Part shown: piece by piece, positions 45,401 to 51,721 of the stretch | How the letters are laid out: each line of letters starts with the position of its first letter | Position numbering within the stretch: position 1 is the first letter of the stretch | DNA from: JAFECT01 sp036501825 | GTDB lineage: Bacteria > Pseudomonadota > Alphaproteobacteria > Caulobacterales > Caulobacteraceae | Length of the DNA: 64,000 nt | Assembly: GCA_036501825.1 (NCBI GenBank) | Contig: DASXZP010000012.1 | Span: forward strand, 1 to 64,000 | Reading direction: 5' to 3' | The notes under the pieces: generated by a model | Databases searched by the model: none | What the model saw: only the letters and a program-made list of their open reading frames with translations | Told to the model about the DNA's origin: nothing | Translations under genes and position numbers: made by a program

Positions 45401-45680
45401 GACCGCCGTCATCGGCCTGCTGCCGCTGATGTTCCAGATCGAGCCCAGCTTCCGCACCGGGCACATCGAATACAAGCCGCCGGGTTCGGAATGGTGGGTG
45501 CAGATGGCCGGCGCAATCGTGTGGGGTCTCAGCTTCTCGACCCTCCTGACGCTGCTGCTCACGCCCGTGATGCTCGCCCTGCCCGGCGTGCTGATGGACC
45601 GCATGAGCTGGCTGCCGCGAAAGAAGGAAGCGAAAGCACCGGGCCCGTGGGAGCAACCCGCGCCGCACCCCGCGGAGTAG
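42438..45680 (+). CDS. RND multidrug/solute efflux permease
   Basis: 1080 aa, normal for AcrB-like pumps, with GAGGGGAAGAC before the ATG. The N-terminal helix (TVVIVVTVIGSIFGLFAYLS), the conserved PGVSPEDSERLLVRPLE and the FGLVLAVGMLVDGSIVVVEY helix 4 with the proton-relay Asp are present, as are twelve transmembrane segments and two large periplasmic loops. The branch looks like proteobacterial HAE-type pumps of unknown substrate. It ends four bases from the convergent GNAT gene, with no terminator space between them. Confidence 0.95.
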   Translation: MSFIGSLIGGAIKRRTVVIVVTVIGSIFGLFAYLSLPRESQPDVTVPYIVITVPFPGVSPEDSERLLVRPLETQFKSLEGLKEMNAAAIPGAAVVVLEFEVNFDKEKTLNDVRAKVDQARSRFPPDALPPTIEEQNVDQNPVLTVVLSGKAPERALYQASRRLADRLEAVPGVINANLYGARDEQLEVTIDPVKLESYNVTVNDLARVINSNNQLIPAGDLQTKQGDFAVKVPGVVVGPADVLALPIKTSGDKVVTLGDIGEVRRTFKESTTNTRIDGERAFTIEVVKRPGANILDTVKNARAAVEDERVRFPSTIKVQYQDDESEFINRTLNLLESGLIMAVILVMVIVVASLGIRAGLLVGAAIPCCFMLAFLLLQASHITLNQMVMFGLVLAVGMLVDGSIVVVEYADRKMAEGHDKKEAYRLAGERMFWPVFNGIATTLCAFLPFLFWNSIPGKFMSFLPITLFFVLASSIFVALIFTPALGSVFGKRNEEHDHSADQIEISEHGDPREMKGFMGFYARFVAGAIKRPVAILGAGALVIAGITGWFVTTEMGLFGQQPHRIEFFLDEDPDNVTVYVQARGNMSVQAQDALVSQVERKLVGIKGVDSMYVRVGRVNSLGFGGPPQDSIGRINLQFLKYEQLKTMGLTGDDIVATVRKRVGETPGLGVEVRPPQNGPNPGKAIQIELRGADNAALNKTADQVLAHLQQDRRLTDLEDSRTSPGMEWDMAVDRETAGRYGVSVLEVGQAIQFATDGILVGRFRPDDAQDELDIRVRFPDGQRSLSALDSLKITTPNGPVPASYFVTRKAGPQIDSIKRRDSQRLALLQANARPGVAANLVIADLKPWLTKLQMDSTVHWKFRGGDEDTQDAGHFFIYAMLTSLFLMAMILLWQFNSLWGVFATLFAVVLSTMGVLLGIQVNLLGTFNYISVIMCGTGVVALAGVIVGHNIVLVDTYYQLRRNQGLDRQTAALKAAVQRFRPVLLTTLTAVIGLLPLMFQIEPSFRTGHIEYKPPGSEWWVQMAGAIVWGLSFSTLLTLLLTPVMLALPGVLMDRMSWLPRKKEAKAPGPWEQPAPHPAE

Positions 45681-45684
45681 ACGC

Positions 45685-46155
45685 CTAGAGCGAACGCATG
45701 AGGTAGCGGACGGTCTTGGCGCCGCCGTGAATGGATGCGTCGCCCACGACATCAAAGCCCAGGCGCGCGTGGAACGCGTCTGAAGCGGGATTGGGCGGAA
45801 CGCTGTTCACCTCGCACACCACGCGTTCGTGCCCTGCGTCGCGCGCAGTGGCGAACAGGTCCTCGTAGAGCGTGCGCGCCAAGCCACGTCCCCGCGCCGA
45901 CGGCGCCACGACCACACGGTCTACGTAGACGAAGCGGGGATAGCGCGCCTTGAACCACAGGAAGTTCGGGCTGGCATAGGCGGCGTCCTGATCGAAGGCG
46001 ATCAGCGCGGCGTCCAGAGCGCCGACGCGCCTAGCGTAGAACGCCTCCCCCAACAGGGCCTCGAGGTCCGCCGCGTCGAGCAGGGACAGTTCTTCAGCGT
46101 GCTCATTGTTCAACGCCAGCAGCTCGGCCTCACAGCCCGCGACCGGCGCGATCAC
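45685..46155 (-). CDS. GNAT-family N-acetyltransferase
   Basis: 156 aa. The acetyl-CoA-binding motif A is clear (VDRVVVAPSARGRGLARTLY, Q/RxxGxG/A form), followed by CEVNSVPPNPASDAFHARLG (motif B) in the usual place. The acceptor is unknown. It is the last gene of a three-gene minus-strand group: its start overlaps the stop of the ABC exporter by four bases. Confidence 0.88.
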   Translation of the reverse strand: MIAPVAGCEAELLALNNEHAEELSLLDAADLEALLGEAFYARRVGALDAALIAFDQDAAYASPNFLWFKARYPRFVYVDRVVVAPSARGRGLARTLYEDLFATARDAGHERVVCEVNSVPPNPASDAFHARLGFDVVGDASIHGGAKTVRYLMRSL

Positions 46156-48023
46156 GCCTCAACCTCGACCTTCTCGCGGATCTGGCGCTTCCAGAGCTGG
46201 GCGTATTCGCCGCCCCTGGCGATGAGCGCGGCGTGAGTGCCGTGCTCGACGATGCGGCCGAGTTTCAGCACCAGGATTTCGTCGGAGTCGGCGACCGTCG
46301 ACAGGCGGTGGGCGACGATCAGGGTAGTGCGGCCCACCCGCGCCTTCTTCAGCGTTTCCTGAATGGCGGCTTCCGTGCGGCTGTCCAGTGCGCTGGTGGC
46401 TTCGTCCAGGATCAGCAGCCGCGGGTCGGCGAGCAGCGCGCGTGCAAGGCCCACCCGCTGACGTTCGCCGCCGGACAGCTTCAGGCCGCGCTCGCCCACC
46501 CGCGTTTCCAGGCCGTCCGGCAGGTTGCGGGCGAACTCGTCGAGTTCGGCCGCGTCCAGCGCTTCCCACACCTCCGCATCGGTGGCGCCCGGCTTGGCGA
46601 AGGCGACGTTGGCGCGCAGGCTGTCGTTGAACAGCGCCACGTCCTGAGGCACCAGCGCCACGGCGCTGCGCAGCGCCGCCTGACGCACCTGGCGCAGATC
46701 GACGCCGTCGATGCGCACCGCGCCCTGTTGCGGATCGATCAGGCGCAGCGCCAGGCGGATCAGCGTCGTCTTGCCGGCGCCCGACGGTCCGACCACCGCG
46801 ACGGTCATGCCGGGACGGGCGGTGAAACTCACGTCCTCCAGGCCGGCGCTGCGGGCGGTGTGGCGGAAGGCGACCTGGTCGAACACCAGCTCGGCGCCGC
46901 GCCGGTCGGCCGGCGGCAGGTCGACTGCACCGGGCGCATCGGCGACGTCGGGATCCACCGCGCGCAGATCCTCCATCGCCTCCATGTCGATGAAAGCCTG
47001 CCGGATCTGGCGATAGGCGAAACCCAGGATGTTCAACGGCGCATAAAGGTTGCCGAGAATGGAGATGACCGCCATGACATCGGCAATGGTCATCTTGCCG
47101 TCCATGACGCGCAGGCCCGCAAGCACCGCCATCCCTGCGAGTCCGAGGTTCATCACAAAAGATTGCACGCTGTTGAGCACCGACAGCGATGTCGTAGATT
47201 TCACGGACGCGCGCGCATACGCCTTCAGCGCCTCGTCATATCCCTCCACCGCCCGCGCCTCAGCGCCGAACGATTTGACCGTTTCGTAGTTTAGCAGCGC
47301 GTCGACGGCGCGCCCAGCGGCCTCGTTGTCCGCCTCGTTCAACTCGCGCCTATGCCGGATGCGCCAGTTGGAGATTGCGAACGTCAGCGCGCCGTAGAGT
47401 GCGATGGTTGTCAACGCGGTCACGGCGAAGGGCCAGTCGTACTTGCCCCACAGCACAACGGCGGTGAACACCAGTTGCAACCCGGTGGGCGCCAGGTTGA
47501 AAACCAGAATGCCGAGGAGGAAATCCACGGCCCTTGAGCCGCGGTCCAGGGTGCGCGACAGAGCGCCGGATCGCTTGGTCTGATGATAGTCGAGCGACAG
47601 CGAGAGCGCATGGCTGAAGGTCTCAGATGCGGCCCTGCGCTGAGCCGACATTGATACCGTTTCGAAGATCGCGTCGCGCACCTGGGGCGCCGCTGCCGAG
47701 GCGAAGTTCACCAGGGCCCACAAGAGCGCGAAGGACGTAAAGGTCACGGCCAGCGAAAATTCGACGCCATGCACCTTGGCGATGCGATTTAGCCCGGCTG
47801 CAAGAATCAGGGGCGCGATCACGCCGATGAACTTGCCGACGACGGTCAAAACTATGGCCGCGGTCAATCGCCAGCTGAGGCCAGGGGCCCCGGAGCGCAG
47901 CACCAGCTTGCCCAGGTTTACGATCGCTTCGAAAAACGGCGTGGAGCGTTCCGCCGGCGCTTCGCTCGCGCCGCGGTCCTTGCCGCGTCCCCTGCCCTGG
48001 CCCGTGCCCTTGCGTCCGTTCAC
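46152..48023 (-). CDS. ABC exporter (ABCB/Atm1-like, fused membrane and ATPase domains)
   Basis: 623 aa. After a Gly/Arg-rich cytosolic tail come six transmembrane helices (residues about 50-330) with the Atm1-like stretch YHQTKRSGALSRTLDRGSRA and NYETVKSFGAEARAVEGYDE, then the ATPase with Walker A GPSGAGKTTLIRLALRL, signature LSGGERQRVGLARALL and Walker B LLILDEATSALDS. Atm1-type exporters move glutathione-based sulfur compounds or metal conjugates. It overlaps the lipoprotein gene and the GNAT gene by four bases each. Confidence 0.93.
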   Translation of the reverse strand: MNGRKGTGQGRGRGKDRGASEAPAERSTPFFEAIVNLGKLVLRSGAPGLSWRLTAAIVLTVVGKFIGVIAPLILAAGLNRIAKVHGVEFSLAVTFTSFALLWALVNFASAAAPQVRDAIFETVSMSAQRRAASETFSHALSLSLDYHQTKRSGALSRTLDRGSRAVDFLLGILVFNLAPTGLQLVFTAVVLWGKYDWPFAVTALTTIALYGALTFAISNWRIRHRRELNEADNEAAGRAVDALLNYETVKSFGAEARAVEGYDEALKAYARASVKSTTSLSVLNSVQSFVMNLGLAGMAVLAGLRVMDGKMTIADVMAVISILGNLYAPLNILGFAYRQIRQAFIDMEAMEDLRAVDPDVADAPGAVDLPPADRRGAELVFDQVAFRHTARSAGLEDVSFTARPGMTVAVVGPSGAGKTTLIRLALRLIDPQQGAVRIDGVDLRQVRQAALRSAVALVPQDVALFNDSLRANVAFAKPGATDAEVWEALDAAELDEFARNLPDGLETRVGERGLKLSGGERQRVGLARALLADPRLLILDEATSALDSRTEAAIQETLKKARVGRTTLIVAHRLSTVADSDEILVLKLGRIVEHGTHAALIARGGEYAQLWKRQIREKVEVEA

Positions 48024-48823
48024 GAACGCGATGCTCCCAGCAGCAGCAGGGTCGTCTGCACCCCGCCGCCGGGCATGGCCCAGGCGATGCGCCAGCCGTC
48101 CGGTTCACGGGTCGCGGTGTAGATCTGCGTGGTGGTTCCGGCGGTGAAGTCGAACGCGCGATCGACCACATCCAGGCCGCGGCTCGACACGCGCACCTGA
48201 TGCGAGCCCGGCTTGTCGACGCCGAGCCGCGCCTCCCAGAAGCCCTGACCGTCGGCGGTGGCGCGCGCCACAGCTTTGCCGTCTACCGACACGTCGACCG
48301 CGGCACCCGGCGTCGCGACGCCTGCAATCGCGACGCCGCCGCCGGAATCGAAATCGATGGTTCCGATCAGGCCGGCCTGCAGCGCCCGCGAGGGGACGCC
48401 GGCGCGCAACACCACCGCATGATCGGGCGCGTCGGGCGGCACGAAAAGGTAGCCGTCGGTCTTCAGTTGGCGGCGGCCGCTCTCCTCGGAGATGGCGATC
48501 AGCTCCGGTGCGGTGGCCGCCGGCATCTCGAGCACGAAACGCCCGTTCTTGCCGACGGTCGCGCCGTAGCGCTTCAGGTCGGTCGCCTCGCCGCTGACGC
48601 GGGCGTCCGGCGTCCGGGGGTCCGACGTCGCGGCGCCGCGAATCTCGAGGCCTCGCCCGGGCAGGGCGCTCACCGACAGAACCTGGGGCGGCGCCAGATA
48701 ATCGGTCTGGCCACGCGACGAGTCCTGCGCCGCCAGCAGCGCGGGCGCGTCCTTCTGACCACACGCCGCGAGCGCGAGGCCGGCGGCGGCGATGAAAAAG
48801 AGGACGCCAGCTTTGATCTGCAT
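48020..48823 (-). CDS. Lipoprotein of unknown function
   Basis: 267 aa. The signal ends in a lipobox (LALAACGQKD), so the mature protein is lipid-anchored at Cys21. The rest is predicted beta-rich: repeated Ig-like segments such as GLEIRGAATSDPRT, AIAGVATPGAAVDVSVDGKA and DKPGSHQVRVSSRGLDVVDR. It is coupled to the ABC exporter by a four-base overlap and may act with it in the periplasm. No named family was recognised. Confidence 0.75.
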   Translation of the reverse strand: MQIKAGVLFFIAAAGLALAACGQKDAPALLAAQDSSRGQTDYLAPPQVLSVSALPGRGLEIRGAATSDPRTPDARVSGEATDLKRYGATVGKNGRFVLEMPAATAPELIAISEESGRRQLKTDGYLFVPPDAPDHAVVLRAGVPSRALQAGLIGTIDFDSGGGVAIAGVATPGAAVDVSVDGKAVARATADGQGFWEARLGVDKPGSHQVRVSSRGLDVVDRAFDFTAGTTTQIYTATREPDGWRIAWAMPGGGVQTTLLLLGASRS

Positions 48824-48867
48824 TCTGCTTGCCTTCAGAACCTGGAAACCCGACCCTGGGATGGTTG

Positions 48868-48896
48868 CCCAAGATTGTTAGCCCCAAGATCGTTAG
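48868..48896. repeat. Tandem 14-bp direct repeat in a divergent promoter region
   Basis: CCCAAGATTGTTAG (48868-48881) is followed one base later by CCCAAGATCGTTAG (48883-48896), with one difference. It lies between the divergent lipoprotein and LOG genes and may be a regulator site or a simple duplication. Confidence 0.5.
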
Positions 48897-48942
48897 ACCG
48901 TGTCGCGGGCGCAAGCACGCGCCGTCATTCAGCGAGGATGAA

Positions 48943-49524
48943 ATGGCAGAGGCGGCCGAACGCCGAACCCGGCGCGTGGACTCGGTGTGCCTCTACTGCG
49001 GCTCGTCCAACGACGCCGATCCGGCGTTCCTGGCGGCGGCCGGGGATTTCGGGCGGCATCTGGCGGCGAACGGCGCGCGCCTGGTCTACGGCGGCGGCGG
49101 GGTGGGGCTGATGGGCGCGGCGGCCCGGGCGGCGCACGAGGCGGGCGGGCGGGTCCTGGGCATCATTCCCGAGTTCCTCACCGACCGGGAAGGCATCTAT
49201 GGCGCGGTCGAGACCGTGGTCGTGAACGACATGCCGACCCGCAAGCTGCGGATGTTCGAAGAATCCGACGCCTTCGCCGTGCTGCCGGGCGGTATCGGAA
49301 CCCTGGAAGAGATCATCGAGCTGTTGTCCTGGAAGCGGCTGGACCTGCACCGCAAGCCGGTAGTTTTCCTGAATATTCAAGGGTTTTGGGACCCATTGTT
49401 CGAGCTGTTCCAGCATACCGTCGACGCCCGCCTGACGCCGCCGGCCTTCACCGGCGCTTACGCTGCGGTCGACCGGGTTGAGGCGATACTGCCCGCGCTC
49501 GAGGCCCAGGCCGCAGAGGCCTGA
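48943..49524 (+). CDS. LOG-family nucleoside 5'-monophosphate phosphoribohydrolase
   Basis: 193 aa from ATG 48943, with GAGGATGAA as ribosome site. Family signatures are CLYCGSS near the start, YGGGGVGLMGAAARAAHEAG, MPTRKLRMFEESDAFAVLPG and PGGIGTLEEIIELLSW (the PGGxGTxxE motif with catalytic Arg and Glu). These enzymes release the base from cytokinin-type or other nucleoside monophosphates (often called TIGR00730). The in vivo substrate in this bacterium is unknown. Confidence 0.93.
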   Translation: MAEAAERRTRRVDSVCLYCGSSNDADPAFLAAAGDFGRHLAANGARLVYGGGGVGLMGAAARAAHEAGGRVLGIIPEFLTDREGIYGAVETVVVNDMPTRKLRMFEESDAFAVLPGGIGTLEEIIELLSWKRLDLHRKPVVFLNIQGFWDPLFELFQHTVDARLTPPAFTGAYAAVDRVEAILPALEAQAAEA

Positions 49525-49694
49525 AAGGCGCCTTTCGGGTAAGTGAACCGTGATAACTTAACAACGCTCATGTTCGAAAGTACGTTTTCAATAAAAACTC
49601 ACTTGACAGTCTCTTTTAAAAACGGACTCATCCGCTCGCGCCCTCCCGAACCGCGAACTGGTCGCGCGGCGGCGCCGAACCCAGGAGACCGTTC

Positions 49695-50009
49695 ATGCGT
49701 GGTTTCATTCAGATCGTATCGGGCGCCGCGCTGGCGCTCAGCCTTGCCCTCCCCGCCCTCGCCCAGCCCGTCGGGACCAGCCTGACGCTGAAGGATTCGT
49801 CCAAGACCCCTGATCACGCGATCATCGACAGCGCGTTCTGGCGTTGCTCGGCGGGGATCTGCCTGGCCTCCGGCGGCGCGTCGCAACTGCCGCTGCGCGC
49901 CTGCAAGCGCGTAGTGGCGCAACTCGGCCCGGTCACCGCTTTCACCTGGCAGGGCCACACCCTCAGCCCCGAAGACCTCGCCACCTGCAACGCGGCGGCC
50001 AAGGCGTAA
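49695..50009 (+). CDS. Small secreted CC_3452-type protein
   Basis: 104 aa. A signal peptide (FIQIVSGAALALSLALPALA) precedes a short mature protein with FWRCSAGICLAS, LRACKRVVAQLGPVTAF and a final LATCNAAAKA: four Cys, likely two disulfides. This pattern matches small alphaproteobacterial proteins named after Caulobacter CC_3452; no function is known. The 170 bp upstream are unusually AT-rich for the window (for example TTCAATAAAAACTCA near 49589) and include TTGACA at 49603-49608, but no matching -10. Confidence 0.7.
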   Translation: MRGFIQIVSGAALALSLALPALAQPVGTSLTLKDSSKTPDHAIIDSAFWRCSAGICLASGGASQLPLRACKRVVAQLGPVTAFTWQGHTLSPEDLATCNAAAKA

Positions 50010-50022
50010 GAAGGGAAGAAGA

Positions 50023-50244
50023 GAGTCCACGGACCCACACGGACTCACACGGAAAGAGATTCAACCACAAAAACCACGAAGGCCACAAAGAGGTCGTGTC
50101 TTCGCGATCGGCGTTGCGAGGCACGACGCGCCTTCGGCGCGTTTCTGATGCGGCGGAGCCGCTTTCAATCTTCTTCGCGGCCTTTGTGGTCTTCGTGGTT
50201 CGGTTTTCTTTTTTCCGTGTGAGTCCGTGTGGGTCCGTGGACTC
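50023..50244. repeat. 222-bp imperfect inverted-repeat element (MITE-like)
   Basis: The left end GAGTCCACGGACCCACACGG (from 50023) is the exact reverse complement of the right end (to 50244). The arms continue for about 75 bp with AACCACGAAG, CCACAAAG and similar blocks matched on the other side. The centre holds GCGCCTTCGGCGC and GGCGGAGCCGC hairpins. There is no coding potential. It sits between the CC_3452-type gene and gltX and covers most of that gap. It looks like a non-autonomous element or a dispersed repeat. Confidence 0.8.
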
Positions 50245-50250
50245 GCGTTC

Positions 50251-51585
50251 TTATGCCGCTTCCCCGCGCAAACGGCGCTCGATTTTCTCGCGCCCGATAA
50301 GGGGCGCGAGGGTCGCCATGTCGGGGCCGTGGTCCTGGCCGGTGATCGCCTTGCGCAGCGGCATGTAGAGCGCCTTGCCCTTCACGCCGGTGGCCTGCTT
50401 CACGGCCTCGGTCCAGGTCGGCCACATCTGCGTGTCCATGGTCTGCGGCAAAAGCTCCGCGGCCTTGGCGAGGAACGCCGGATCGTCCTGCGACGGCGCA
50501 AGCGGACCGCGCACCACTTCGGCCCAGGTGGTCACATCGCTGAACTTGCCGAGATTGGCGCGCACCGTATGCCAGAACGGCTCGCCCAGGTCCGCGTTCA
50601 GCGCGGCAAGGCGCGGCTGGGCGGTCGCATAGTCCATGGCGTGCAGCACCTGGGCGTTCAGGCGCTCCAGGTCGGCGGTGTCGTAGCGCGCCGGGTGACG
50701 GCCCATCTTGTCGAAGGCGAACTCCGCGCCGAGCGCGGCCAGCGATACGCCCGGTTCGAGGTTGTCGCTGGTTCCGATCTTGGCCAGGTGGCTGGTGATG
50801 GCGAGCGGTTCGAACCCGTCATCGCGCATCTGCCCGACCGACAGTGACCCCAAACGCTTGGACAGCGCCTGACCGTCGGCGCCGACCAGCAGCGCCATGT
50901 GCGCAAAGCCCGGCTCCTTGGCGCCCAGCGCCTGGAAGATCTCGCTCTGGGTGCCGGTGTTGGCGACGTGATCCTCGCCGCGGATCACGTGGGTGATGGC
51001 CATGTCGATGTCGTCGACCACCGACGGCAGGGTGTAGAGATAGGCGCCGTCCTCGCGGATGAGCACCGGATCCGACATCGAGGTGGTGTCGACCTCGCAG
51101 TGCCCGCGCACCTCATCGTTCCACGCGACGCGGCGGCCGTCGAGTTTGAAGCGCCAGTGCGGACGCCGGCCCTCGGCCTCCAGCTTGGCGCGCTCCTCAT
51201 CGGTCAATTTCAGTGCAGCGCGGTCATAGATCGGCGGCAGGCCGCGCGAGAGCTGCACCTTGCGACGCCGGTCCAGCTCCTCCTGGGTCTCGTAGGCCGG
51301 GTAGAGCTTGCCGGACGCGCGCAGCTTTTCCGCCGCCGCGTCGTAGACCGCGAAGCGCTCCGACTGCCGGTAATACTCGTCCCAGCCCAGGCCGAGCCAG
51401 GTCAGGTCGGTCTCAATCCCGGTCTCGAACGCCTTGGTCGAGCGCTCCAGGTCCGTGTCGTCGATGCGCAGCACGAACCGGCCCTGCTGGTTTCTGGCAA
51501 AGAGCCAGTTGACCAGGGCGGTGCGGACATTGCCGACATGCAGCCGGCCTGTCGGCGACGGCGCGAAACGGACTTTGACGGACAT
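50251..51585 (-). CDS. gltX: Glutamyl-tRNA synthetase
   Basis: 444 aa from ATG 51585; an upstream in-frame start at 51624 is less likely because homology begins at VRFAPSPTGRLHVGN, the class I HIGH region (HVGN). The second ATP motif is ALSKRLGSLSV (KLSKR). The IDDTDLERS and WRFKLDGR stretches are standard. The enzyme charges tRNA-Glu, and in alphaproteobacteria often also tRNA-Gln, for later amidation. Many alphaproteobacteria carry two copies; which one this is cannot be told here. Confidence 0.96.
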   Translation of the reverse strand: MSVKVRFAPSPTGRLHVGNVRTALVNWLFARNQQGRFVLRIDDTDLERSTKAFETGIETDLTWLGLGWDEYYRQSERFAVYDAAAEKLRASGKLYPAYETQEELDRRRKVQLSRGLPPIYDRAALKLTDEERAKLEAEGRRPHWRFKLDGRRVAWNDEVRGHCEVDTTSMSDPVLIREDGAYLYTLPSVVDDIDMAITHVIRGEDHVANTGTQSEIFQALGAKEPGFAHMALLVGADGQALSKRLGSLSVGQMRDDGFEPLAITSHLAKIGTSDNLEPGVSLAALGAEFAFDKMGRHPARYDTADLERLNAQVLHAMDYATAQPRLAALNADLGEPFWHTVRANLGKFSDVTTWAEVVRGPLAPSQDDPAFLAKAAELLPQTMDTQMWPTWTEAVKQATGVKGKALYMPLRKAITGQDHGPDMATLAPLIGREKIERRLRGEAA

Positions 51586-51721
51586 GGAAAAAGCGACCTC
51601 TTGCGAGGCGGTTAGGTCGGTCACCGCTGGCGCGGTGTCAAGGCGGGATCAGGCCGCCCCCAGGTTGCACGGGCCGTGATCGTGGTATGGTGCCGCCGGG
51701 ACCAGTCCCGGGGGGTTATTC

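Noticed and set aside
42420..45755. 1111-codon minus-strand open frame opposite the RND permease gene
   Set aside because: Composition is dominated by Arg/His/Asp/Gly as in antisense of GC-rich genes; the plus strand encodes a complete RND permease with all motifs.
50805..50835. GGTTCGAACCC, which looks like a tRNA T-arm
   Set aside because: It lies inside gltX in frame with conserved protein sequence and no acceptor stem or CCA surrounds it.
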